A DNA stretch of 64,000 nt from Roseburia intestinalis L1-82. Its GTDB lineage: Bacteria; Bacillota; Clostridia; Lachnospirales; Lachnospiraceae. The notes beneath the pieces were generated by a model that did no database searches, was not told the DNA's origin, and saw nothing but the letters and a program-made list of their open reading frames with translations. Both the position numbers and the translations under genes were made by a program. How positions within the stretch are numbered: the first letter of the stretch is position 1; every line of letters starts with the position of its first letter. This document shows positions 54,843 through 62,888 of this stretch, in pieces. The stretch is taken from assembly GCF_900537995.1 (NCBI RefSeq), contig NZ_LR027880.1, positions 3,751,001 through 3,815,000 on the forward strand, read 5' to 3'.

Positions 54843-56433
54843 CTTTTATCTCCCCAATTCTCTCTAAATCCATTTTTATGTCTGCTTCTAAATTTTCTTT
54901 GTGTTCCCGTTCCTCATTCATTTTAGTTCTCACATCAGCCATTGCCTTTTCAAGCGTATCTCTTTGATTTTTCAATTCGTCTTCTATGGATATATTCACA
55001 AGCCGGATCTGTTTTGTAATTGTTGTCTCAATACCTTTTGCAACATCATCAATTACTTTTGGAAACACTTCATTCCTAAGTTTCATTCGTATCTCCTGTT
55101 TTGCCTCCTCGCGCTTTCTATCCCTTCTGACTTTTGCAAATATTCCAACCACAATTCCAAGTAACGGGTTTACTAACAGCGCTGTTGCTGCGACAGCCAC
55201 CACATTAGATACCATTCCCTTATTGATCTTGTCTGTATCAAATGAAAAAGAAATATGTACATCCCCGATCGACTCACTGTCGATCGTCTTTGCAACTCTT
55301 TTCAGATATTTTTCCACCTTAGGAATAAAATTTTTCTTTACACTTACCGTGACTGCATTACGGACAACCGAATTAAGATGATCACTGATGCTCTGTCCAT
55401 TCATGATCATTGCAACCAGGGTAGTCTCATCTGCCTCCATAGCTCTTTGAACATCATTCTTTATGTCCTCTACAAACTCGGAAATTTCCAGTTCAAAATC
55501 TTCCTGCTCATGTGAAAATTTTTCATCGAGGGAGGATAATTGTCTATGGAGTTTTTCCTCTTTCTCATCCAGTTCTGACTCCGATAACAGGCTTCCATTT
55601 AACAGAGTATTCAGATAGTTTTCTGTAGTTTCTATAATCGGCAAGACCAGTTTTTTATATTTATCTGCAAGAATATCCTGCGACTGTTCCTGAATATGGA
55701 GAAGAAATTCTTCCAGATTCCTCACCTCTCCGTCACGGCTGCTGGTAATGCAATACTCAATTTCCCTATCCCCAACATAACGTCTTAAACTCTCTTTCAT
55801 TTTCTCAAAAACAAGTTCAAAATCATCATTTGCTTTATCATATTTCGTGATCACAATACATAATGGCATATCATGCAGACACAGTTCTTTTAATATTTCA
55901 CCAATACTGCTTCTTACGATCATATCATCTGCTGGAAATGTAACAATATATGCAAGACTTTGCGGCAGGTAATCATCAATTGCTTTATTATGTATCTCAA
56001 ATCCCGACTCAAACCCAGGCATATCTACCAACATAACATCCGGTATTCTTTCCAGGTTGTTATTTTTGAGCATAACTCTGACATTTTTTACAGTCTTTGC
56101 ATCAGCCTCGTATTCCCTGAAATCTTCTATTGGCTTATTCATACATGTGTCATCATTTAGAAAAATCATGAACATCTCATCTAATTCTGTATAAACAATT
56201 TCCGTCGGGATTGCTGTCTCCGGTGTAATATCTTCTTTTAACATCTTTCTGCTGTATCCAAGAATTGTATTTACCAGTGCACTTTTCCCAGAACTAAATT
56301 TTCCAATAACAGGTGTACAAACTTTTGCATCCTGAATTTCTTCCTGCATCCGTAAAATATTTTCTGTTGAAATCCCATATGCAGCATTTATCTTTTTGAG
56401 CTCTTCCAATGCCTTTCGTACTTTCTCCATCAT
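54829..56433 (-). CDS. Dynamin-like GTPase 3 with membrane hairpin
   Basis: The 534-residue GTPase has P-loop GKFSSGKSALVNTILG near residue 46, a switch Thr in TPETAIPT, G3 LVDMPGFESGFE near 135 (Met replaces the usual Thr) and G4 ITKYDKA near 192. A hydrophobic hairpin VVAVAATALLVNPLLGIVVG lies near 415-435, followed by a long charged coiled coil, so this partner probably touches the membrane. Two adjacent Met codons could start it, with GGAG 5 or 8 bases upstream. It has its own promoter (56482-56510), suggesting that a second transcript begins here. Confidence 0.88.
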   Translation of the reverse strand: MMEKVRKALEELKKINAAYGISTENILRMQEEIQDAKVCTPVIGKFSSGKSALVNTILGYSRKMLKEDITPETAIPTEIVYTELDEMFMIFLNDDTCMNKPIEDFREYEADAKTVKNVRVMLKNNNLERIPDVMLVDMPGFESGFEIHNKAIDDYLPQSLAYIVTFPADDMIVRSSIGEILKELCLHDMPLCIVITKYDKANDDFELVFEKMKESLRRYVGDREIEYCITSSRDGEVRNLEEFLLHIQEQSQDILADKYKKLVLPIIETTENYLNTLLNGSLLSESELDEKEEKLHRQLSSLDEKFSHEQEDFELEISEFVEDIKNDVQRAMEADETTLVAMIMNGQSISDHLNSVVRNAVTVSVKKNFIPKVEKYLKRVAKTIDSESIGDVHISFSFDTDKINKGMVSNVVAVAATALLVNPLLGIVVGIFAKVRRDRKREEAKQEIRMKLRNEVFPKVIDDVAKGIETTITKQIRLVNISIEDELKNQRDTLEKAMADVRTKMNEEREHKENLEADIKMDLERIGEIKDGLR

Positions 56434-56461
56434 CTGCTCTCCATTCTTTTGTATATTTAAT

Positions 56462-56476
56462 GTAGTTAAAAACTAC
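56462..56476 (-). promoter_or_regulatory. Inverted repeat over the GTPase 3 transcription start
   Basis: GTAGTT, AAA, AACTAC: a perfect 6-bp inverted repeat beginning 5 bases after the -10 box, in the position of a repressor site. It differs in spacing from the enolase/hydrolase repeats. Confidence 0.45.
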
Positions 56477-56481
56477 TCTTT

Positions 56482-56510
56482 ATTATATTTAATTGTCTGT
56501 CAAATAGCAA
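56482..56510 (-). promoter_or_regulatory. Internal promoter before GTPase 3
   Basis: The minus strand reads TTGCTA, 17 bases, TATAAT (perfect -10), about 50 bases upstream of the start at 56433. Confidence 0.65.
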
Positions 56511-56576
56511 TAAATACACTTGAATCTCTTGAAATTTTGTTATATTTTAATTTTCGTATAACTTATTTTGATAATC

Positions 56577-56604
56577 AATGAGCAGGTATCCCTACCTGCT
56601 CATT
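56577..56604 (-). terminator. Strong hairpin after GTPase 4
   Basis: AATGAGCAGGTA and TACCTGCTCATT form a perfect 12-bp stem with a 4-base loop, 5 bases after the stop at 56609. The following bases are only moderately T-rich, so read-through is likely. Confidence 0.65.
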
Positions 56605-56608
56605 GCAT

Positions 56609-57679
56609 TTATCCAAAAATAGAAGAAAAAATTCCTTTAATTGCTCCCACAGCTCCGCCTACCATTCCACCTACAATTTCTCCTGGTATTCCCATGATTG
56701 CCGCACCTATCGCGCAGCCTGTATCAACACCGCCAGAGATACACTCCCATACCGTATCACAAAATTCACTCTCCACCTCTCCACAGTAATTGCTTTCCTT
56801 GTCATCATACAACCAGTTGTCTTCCGTATCATTGATGTTATCGGCAAGCGCCAGCCTTTTTTCTTTCGGGATCGCTTTTACAATATAATACAAAAGTTTG
56901 GTGAGATTATATGGGTTTCTCTGTTCCCCATTTTCTTCCTTGTAGCCTGCACAATAACAGATGGGTTTGATATCAAGTCCGGTTCCCTCTTTGATCCTTT
57001 TATGCACTGAATCAGCTTTTTTCTTTAAAAACTCTTTTAAGACTTCGTCCGGTTCATTCCGTTCTGCATTCCAGTGTGTCCCCTTCATTGCAATATCAGA
57101 TTGATTCAGCGCAATCAGAATTCTCTCCTTTGCAGCTTCCTCACCTAGACATGGAACCAGTACTTTGTTGATCAGATCATACGACGTACCCAGATCTTTC
57201 GATGACGCATCCAAGATTACGACAACCATATCTATCAGAGGATTGCACTCTTCGTCCATCTCATTTAATTTCTTTATGATGTCTCTGGTGATTTTTTCAT
57301 CATTTTCCACACCATCTCCAAGCCCCGGTGTATCCCAGATAATCAGATTATCCAGCTCATACTTATCTATACAGGTTGTCTCCGGATCTACCCCCACCCC
57401 TACTTTTGCGACTTCCATATGGAACAATGCATTGATCGTAGAACTTTTTCCGCTACTTGTTGCCCCTGTTAGCATAATATTTACTTTTTTCCCCCGGATT
57501 TTTAATAATCTCGACAGTCTTTTTGTCTTTTCACCGTCATCGATATCTGAGCTCATAATATCCTCTTCCAGAAGATCATAAATACTTTTTTCCTCTGAAT
57601 CTGCCGTTTCCATTTCTTTGCCAGCTGGATTCTCTTCCGGTGACAATGCCTTAATTTCAATCACTTTCTCTTCGCTCAT
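56609..57679 (-). CDS. GTPase 4 (YeeP/Era-like P-loop GTPase with hydrophobic tail)
   Basis: The 356-residue GTPase has an acidic start, P-loop GATSSGKSSTINALF near residue 75, a switch Thr in DPETTCIDK, G3 WDTPGLGDGVEND near 116 and G4 LNQSD near 193. The C-terminus is a Gly/Ala/Ile-rich hydrophobic segment (GCAIGAAIMGIPGEIVGGMV) that can insert in a membrane. It resembles the YeeP/YfjP group more than true dynamins. ATG at 57679 has GGAGG 7 bases upstream; the earlier in-frame TTG overlaps that site. Confidence 0.87.
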   Translation of the reverse strand: MSEEKVIEIKALSPEENPAGKEMETADSEEKSIYDLLEEDIMSSDIDDGEKTKRLSRLLKIRGKKVNIMLTGATSSGKSSTINALFHMEVAKVGVGVDPETTCIDKYELDNLIIWDTPGLGDGVENDEKITRDIIKKLNEMDEECNPLIDMVVVILDASSKDLGTSYDLINKVLVPCLGEEAAKERILIALNQSDIAMKGTHWNAERNEPDEVLKEFLKKKADSVHKRIKEGTGLDIKPICYCAGYKEENGEQRNPYNLTKLLYYIVKAIPKEKRLALADNINDTEDNWLYDDKESNYCGEVESEFCDTVWECISGGVDTGCAIGAAIMGIPGEIVGGMVGGAVGAIKGIFSSIFG

Positions 57680-57732
57680 AATCAATCCTCCAACATATCT
57701 TCATTATTTTATATCTGAATAAACACACTTTT

Positions 57733-59028
57733 TTACGACTCATATCTCGTCAACAGCTGATACGTCCCATCAAATCCCGTTGAATCTGTAACAATCACCG
57801 CATCTTCCAACACTGTCATTCTACCGATCACTGCATTTCCTTTTTCCTGATAAATGGCATATTCATTGATATCCTGTTTCCATAATTCTGCTTCCATCGT
57901 CCCCATTGTGGTACTGATAGAAATTGTTCCCACTGTATCTCCACCCTGCTGCTCACTGATGGATACTTCTGTTCCAAGTGAAATGTAGAGCGTGACCGCA
58001 TCACTTCCCTGATATTCTCCGGCAAAATTTTCTACTTCTCCCTGCGCATACTGTACCTGACCGGTATCGCTTTCTGTATCTGCCTCTGAGTCATTTATCA
58101 CATCCATCATGTTACTTACCCAGTAGATTCCTGTAATTACGCCGCTTTCATCATTTTCAAACATGACACCCGCCATCTGATCTTTATATGAATATACGGT
58201 TTCATATCCATCATCACCGTAATAACTGTATCCGTATTTTGCCAATTCTTCATCTGAAATATCTATAAAATCATCACCAATGGAAGTTCCTGCAAAATTT
58301 ACCGGATATTTTTCCGTTTCTAACTTAAAACCACTGATCATCCCATCATTTACTTTCACTATGATATCTTCTGACCCGTCACTGTAAGTTTCACTGTCAT
58401 CTGCGGATAACATGTCACACACCTGCAGCAGATCATCCATCTTACCACCAACATACTCTGCTATATCGATCTCCGCCGGCTCCTGCTGTTCTTTCATATT
58501 TTTATTTTCATTCTGTTTTTTTACCTCGTCCTGACTTTGTACTTCATTCTGGGCTGATGCACCACTGTTAAGATCTTTCACATCACTGATCACAAAAAGC
58601 GGCAGCTTTGAATCACCAACCATCTGATTCGCATAAGTAAGTGTACAGTTAAAATAATACTCCTGCGTATCCGGATCCGGCTGTGCATTCATCAGCCAGT
58701 CCCAGTCTGCAATGACTGCTTCATCTCGCTGCATGATCACACCTGCGTTTATTTTTCCTGTTCCAATATATACTGCATAAGTATTGGTGTCGGTATTGGT
58801 TACCGGATATGGTACGGTAATATCCGTCTTTACACTTTCTTCAAATCCATCTGCTTCCCAGTCTGCAAAACCATTTGTAAAAGAACTTAATTCCACAACT
58901 TTTGCCAGATCCGTATCCGTATGATTCTTACCCGGTACCACAAATAAAATAACAATTATCACTGCAACCGCTGCTGCCACTCCACCTATTATCAATGGAA
59001 GTTTGTTTTTTTCTTCTCTCTTTTCCAT
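57733..59028 (-). CDS. Membrane-anchored extracellular protein, function unknown
   Basis: The 431-residue protein has a basic start and one membrane helix (about 13-33, LIIGGVAAAVAVIIVILFVV). The rest is acidic, beta-rich and presumably outside the cell. A Gln/Asn-rich linker lies near 160-190 (QNEVQSQDEVKKQNENK). The end region (about 340-431) with VEFAGEYQGSD-like and TLYISLGTEVSI strands looks like a small beta-barrel seen in clostridial secreted proteins. GGAGG precedes the ATG by 8 bases. It is the first gene of the leftward island set, 54 bases before GTPase 4. Whether it belongs to the GTPase system is unclear. Confidence 0.65.
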   Translation of the reverse strand: MEKREEKNKLPLIIGGVAAAVAVIIVILFVVPGKNHTDTDLAKVVELSSFTNGFADWEADGFEESVKTDITVPYPVTNTDTNTYAVYIGTGKINAGVIMQRDEAVIADWDWLMNAQPDPDTQEYYFNCTLTYANQMVGDSKLPLFVISDVKDLNSGASAQNEVQSQDEVKKQNENKNMKEQQEPAEIDIAEYVGGKMDDLLQVCDMLSADDSETYSDGSEDIIVKVNDGMISGFKLETEKYPVNFAGTSIGDDFIDISDEELAKYGYSYYGDDGYETVYSYKDQMAGVMFENDESGVITGIYWVSNMMDVINDSEADTESDTGQVQYAQGEVENFAGEYQGSDAVTLYISLGTEVSISEQQGGDTVGTISISTTMGTMEAELWKQDINEYAIYQEKGNAVIGRMTVLEDAVIVTDSTGFDGTYQLLTRYES

Positions 59029-59108
59029 CTCATTTTCCTCCCTTGTTTTTTGATATCCTCATTCTAGCAGACCACACGGACACATAATGTCCATGTACAT
59101 TTTTAAGT

Positions 59109-59150
59109 AAAAAAATAGACAGAAATGTTTTTCTTACATCTCTGCCTAAA
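59109..59150 (-). terminator. Terminator of the SulP gene
   Basis: On the minus strand AGGCAGAGATGT / ACATTTCTGTCT pairs over 12 bp (two G-T pairs), followed by ATTTTTTTA. It lies just past the stop at 59166 and marks the boundary to the island. Confidence 0.85.
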
Positions 59151-59165
59151 AAGTATCTTTATTTT

Positions 59166-61283
59166 CTACTCTTTCCTTTTTTCTCTCAGCTCTAACACCA
59201 GCTCATACACCTCCGGTCTGTGCTCTTTTAAATGCTCATCCAGAAGATGCCTGCGCTCCTTAAAACGCTCTGCCAGCTCCGGATGTTCTTTTGCGATACG
59301 GTCATGCACTTCTTTCCGGTGCGCCTCCAGTTTGCCCGCTAATGTCATTTCATCCTTGCCGGAAATATTGACGATTTCCTTTAAGTGCTCCTCTAAATGT
59401 TCCAGCCATTCATCCTCATCAAGTGCCTCCATGTGTGCCCAGCGGCCATGAAACAGATTTTCGACATCCCCAGTCTTTTTTAACTGCTCAATCTGCAGCA
59501 CAATCTGTCTTTCGATTTCTTCTTCCGTTTCCGAACCAAACGCCCAGACAAATTCCTGCACACGGTTATCCGCACGTTTTCTCGATGCGCTGCGCTCCTC
59601 ATTATCCACGCCGCCCTCAAGAGGATACGGTCTGTTGATTCCCATATCTTTTAACGCGATATGTATGGTTCTCCGCACACAGCCTTCCTCGATGAGATAG
59701 CCAAGGCCTAATTTTCGAAGCTGCTCATTCACGTCTGCGATGTGCTCTGTCATATAGAAACGGATTCCTTTTTTCTTCAAAGATTTGTACAGGATCTCCA
59801 GACGGTCTGCCGCTGTGATATCCAGACTTCCGATTCCTCCGGCATCCAGAACGACTGCTTTCGTGTCATCTTTGATATGCTCCTCGATATCCTTTTGCAG
59901 CACCCCGATATTGGCAAAAAACAAATTGCTGCTGAAACGGTAAATCAAAACTCCCTCCACCGCATGGATCTGGCTGCCTTCCCGCAGATCTCTAAAATGC
60001 TGATGCCCCGGCTGGATTCCCAGAAAACATCTTGCCGGTTTTGAAGTACGGATGATCATTTCCGTAAAAGAAAGGATAATTCCGATCAGAACGCCGTTAA
60101 TCGTGCCAAGCATCAATACACCAAAAAATGCACCTATAAAAATGAAACACTCCGTCCGGCTGACTTTCCACAATCTGACCGCAAGTTCAAACTCCGTTGC
60201 CCCAAGCAGTGCCGAGATCACGATCGCCGTCAGCACCGGGATCGGCAGATACCCGATAAAACCGGTTCCACAGAGGAGAAGAATGATCATTGATAGCCCA
60301 GCCACAATACCGGTAAGCTGTGTCTTTGCCTGATACTGTTCGCCCATTGCACTGCGCGATACTGAACCGTTGATCAGACAGCAGCCGGTAAATGCCGCCA
60401 CAAAGTTGCCCATGGAAAATGCAAAAATTTCCTGATTATCATCGATCTTGTAACCATTTTTCTGTGCAAAACTATTCTCAGCCAGCAAAGTTTCCGCCAT
60501 AATGACAACAGCGACTGACAGACTGGTGATGATCGCATCCTTTGGTGCGATTGCAGAAAAATCCGGTATGCTCCATTCTGGCATGCCAGGTTCTACTGCT
60601 GCAAGTGTCTGCACCCCCCACTCCCTGACCGGCAGAAAGCGTGTCATAAGTGCGCCTGCTGCCATCAGTGCAACTGCCATCGGAAACTTTGGCATCACTT
60701 TTTTTGATACCAGAAGAATAAAAAGCGCGGTAAGCCCGATCACAAGGGAGGGCAGATTGATCGTTTTTAAAGTTTCTGCAATGTGCTCTGCCAGTTCAAA
60801 AAGTTCCCCGACTCCTGCCGTTCCGCCCATCAGTTTTGGCACCTGCATCAGTATGATCGTCGTGCAGATTCCGGTGATAAATCCCCCCATAACCGGTGCG
60901 GAGATAAAATTGACCAGTTTTCCTGCCTTCATAAAATAAAACGCCAGCAGCCACAATGCTACAAAAAAAGTCAGCACCGGAACTGCCGCCATGGCTTCTT
61001 TTGTGCCACTTTCGATTCCAAGTCCGACGATGGCAGATCCGACCAGCGCAGCCGGAGCTGCATCCACACCAAAAATAAACTGTGGTGACGTGGAAAATAA
61101 TCCGAATAGAATGATCGGGAACACCGAACCATACAGTCCGTAAACTGCCGGAAGCCCTGCGATCTGCGCATATCCCATGGAAATCGGAATGGAAACTGCC
61201 ATGATAATGATTCCCGCAAGGATATCCTTCGGAAAATTTTTCTTATCATAATGTTTTAATGTCTGGAATGGTTGCAATTTCAT
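59166..61283 (-). CDS. SulP-family anion transporter with STAS domain and C-terminal extension
   Basis: The 705-residue membrane protein has about 10-12 hydrophobic segments (1-410), including the SulP start KDILAGIIIMAVSIPISMGYAQIAG and GLYGSVFPIILFGLFSTS (each only partly quoted). A STAS domain follows (about 435-550; VEGVLIYRFSSNLFFAN, AVVLDAGGIGSLDITA). The last 130 residues are a charged helical extension rich in Glu, His, Arg and Lys (EEHLKEIVNISGKDEM, KERRHLLDEHLKEHRPE), which is longer than usual. The family moves sulfate, bicarbonate or other anions. The ribosome site is weak. Confidence 0.9.
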   Translation of the reverse strand: MKLQPFQTLKHYDKKNFPKDILAGIIIMAVSIPISMGYAQIAGLPAVYGLYGSVFPIILFGLFSTSPQFIFGVDAAPAALVGSAIVGLGIESGTKEAMAAVPVLTFFVALWLLAFYFMKAGKLVNFISAPVMGGFITGICTTIILMQVPKLMGGTAGVGELFELAEHIAETLKTINLPSLVIGLTALFILLVSKKVMPKFPMAVALMAAGALMTRFLPVREWGVQTLAAVEPGMPEWSIPDFSAIAPKDAIITSLSVAVVIMAETLLAENSFAQKNGYKIDDNQEIFAFSMGNFVAAFTGCCLINGSVSRSAMGEQYQAKTQLTGIVAGLSMIILLLCGTGFIGYLPIPVLTAIVISALLGATEFELAVRLWKVSRTECFIFIGAFFGVLMLGTINGVLIGIILSFTEMIIRTSKPARCFLGIQPGHQHFRDLREGSQIHAVEGVLIYRFSSNLFFANIGVLQKDIEEHIKDDTKAVVLDAGGIGSLDITAADRLEILYKSLKKKGIRFYMTEHIADVNEQLRKLGLGYLIEEGCVRRTIHIALKDMGINRPYPLEGGVDNEERSASRKRADNRVQEFVWAFGSETEEEIERQIVLQIEQLKKTGDVENLFHGRWAHMEALDEDEWLEHLEEHLKEIVNISGKDEMTLAGKLEAHRKEVHDRIAKEHPELAERFKERRHLLDEHLKEHRPEVYELVLELREKRKE

Positions 61284-61382
61284 AGTTCAATCACACTTCT
61301 CTCTTTTTATTCAAACCTGACATGCTCTATATTTTTTCTTCCTTACTGTATCACAAATTTTTTAAAATCAAAAGATATTCCC

Positions 61383-61411
61383 TTGTAAAATCTTCCTATG
61401 AATGATACGAT
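61383..61411 (+). promoter_or_regulatory. Promoter of metY
   Basis: TTGTAA, 17 bases, TACGAT, about 100 bases upstream of the start. The leader shows no S-box (SAM riboswitch) core, and I see nothing else in the 61284-61510 gap. Confidence 0.5.
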
Positions 61412-61510
61412 ATTTTTATGCGCTTTTTCTTACTAATGTGATGAATCGCGAAGGAATTTTTAATGCAGCTGTTTTTATAAAACAATGCAGAAACGGAGGA
61501 TTAGATTACT

Positions 61511-62800
61511 ATGAGTGAATACAGAATGGGGACAAAATGTGTGCAGGCAGGTTACACACCTGGCAATGGAGAACCGAGACAGGTGCCGATCATCCAGTCT
61601 ACCACTTTTAAATACAGTACCAGCGAGGATATGGGAAAACTTTTTGATTTAGAGGCAGATGGTTATTTTTACAGCCGCCTTCAGAATCCTACCAACGATA
61701 TCGTCGCTGCAAAGATTGCAGCTATGGAAGGCGGTTCGGCTGCAATGCTGACTTCTTCCGGACAGGCAGCCAATTTTCTTGCCATGTTCAACATCTGCGA
61801 ATGCGGCGATCACATCGTTGCTTCCTCCTCTATCTATGGCGGAACCTTCAACCTGCTTGCCGTTACCATGGCAAAGATGGGGATCACGACCACATTTGTT
61901 TCCCCGGATGCTTCCGAAGAAGAGTTAAATGCCGCATTTAAGCCAAATACAAAGCTGATGTTCGGCGAAACGATTGCCAACCCTGCACTCACTGTTTTAG
62001 ATATCGAACTGTTTGCAAAAGTGGCTCATGCACACGGCGTTCCGCTTGTGATGGACAATACGTTCCCTACCCCGGTCAACTGCCGTCCGTTTGAATGGGG
62101 TGCTGACATCGTAACCCACTCCACGACCAAATATATGGATGGTCACGGAGCTGCCTTAGGCGGAGCGATCGTGGACAGCGGTAAATTTGACTGGATGGCT
62201 CACGCTGATAAATATCCGGGACTGTGTACTCCGGATGAAAGCTATCATGGAATCACCTACGCAGAAAAATTCGGTAAAGAAGGTGCCTTCATTACAAAAT
62301 GTACTGCACAGCTGATGCGTGACTTTGGCTGCATGCAGTCCCCACAGAGTGCCTTTATTTTAAATCTCGGTCTGGAGTCCCTGCATGTCCGTATGCCAAA
62401 ACATGTAGAAAACGGTCAGGCTGTTGCTGAATTTTTAGATCAGCACCCAAAGATTGCCTATGTCAACTATCCGGGACTTCCTTCCAATAAATATTATGAA
62501 CGTGCAAAAAAATATCTGCCAAACGGCGGCTGTGGCGTTGTTTCCTTCGGTTTAAAAGGCGGACGTGCCGCTGCATCCACATTTATGCAGAATCTGAAAC
62601 TTGGAGCAATCGAGACACATGTGGCTGACGCAAGAACCTGCTGTCTGAATCCGGCAACCTCCACACATCGCCAGATGACTGACGAGCAGTTGAAAGAAGC
62701 CGGCGTTCCGGCTGAACTTGTCCGTATCAGCCTTGGACTCGAGGATAAAGAGGATCTGATCGCAGATATTTCCCAGGCACTCGATGCAATTGCAGAATAA
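61511..62800 (+). CDS. metY: O-acetylhomoserine sulfhydrylase
   Basis: The 429-residue PLP enzyme of the Cys/Met metabolism family makes homocysteine from O-acetylhomoserine and sulfide. Family marks are the start TKCVQAGYTPGNGEPRQVPI, YSRLQNPT, the PLP phosphate site SSGQAANF, LVMDNTFPTP, and the PLP Lys in THSTTKYMDGHG near residue 210. The end has SLGLEDKEDLIADISQAL. The ATG has CGGAGG about 11 bases upstream. It is a single-gene unit with promoter and terminator. Confidence 0.94.
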   Translation: MSEYRMGTKCVQAGYTPGNGEPRQVPIIQSTTFKYSTSEDMGKLFDLEADGYFYSRLQNPTNDIVAAKIAAMEGGSAAMLTSSGQAANFLAMFNICECGDHIVASSSIYGGTFNLLAVTMAKMGITTTFVSPDASEEELNAAFKPNTKLMFGETIANPALTVLDIELFAKVAHAHGVPLVMDNTFPTPVNCRPFEWGADIVTHSTTKYMDGHGAALGGAIVDSGKFDWMAHADKYPGLCTPDESYHGITYAEKFGKEGAFITKCTAQLMRDFGCMQSPQSAFILNLGLESLHVRMPKHVENGQAVAEFLDQHPKIAYVNYPGLPSNKYYERAKKYLPNGGCGVVSFGLKGGRAAASTFMQNLKLGAIETHVADARTCCLNPATSTHRQMTDEQLKEAGVPAELVRISLGLEDKEDLIADISQALDAIAE

Positions 62801-62849
62801 GTTAAAGTTTACTGCTTTTTATTGAAATACATAAGAATCGTATACTGAC

Positions 62850-62888
62850 AAAAAGGATGCATCCTGTAAACTAGGAAGCATCCTTTTT
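62850..62888. terminator. Two-way terminator between metY and the EAL gene
   Basis: AAAAAGGATGC and GCATCCTTTTT form a perfect 11-bp stem with runs of A and T on the two sides. It includes the last codons of the leftward EAL gene. Confidence 0.9.

Noticed and set aside
61284..61510. Possible SAM riboswitch before metY
   Set aside because: The conserved S-box core and terminator/antiterminator are not visible in the 100-base leader.
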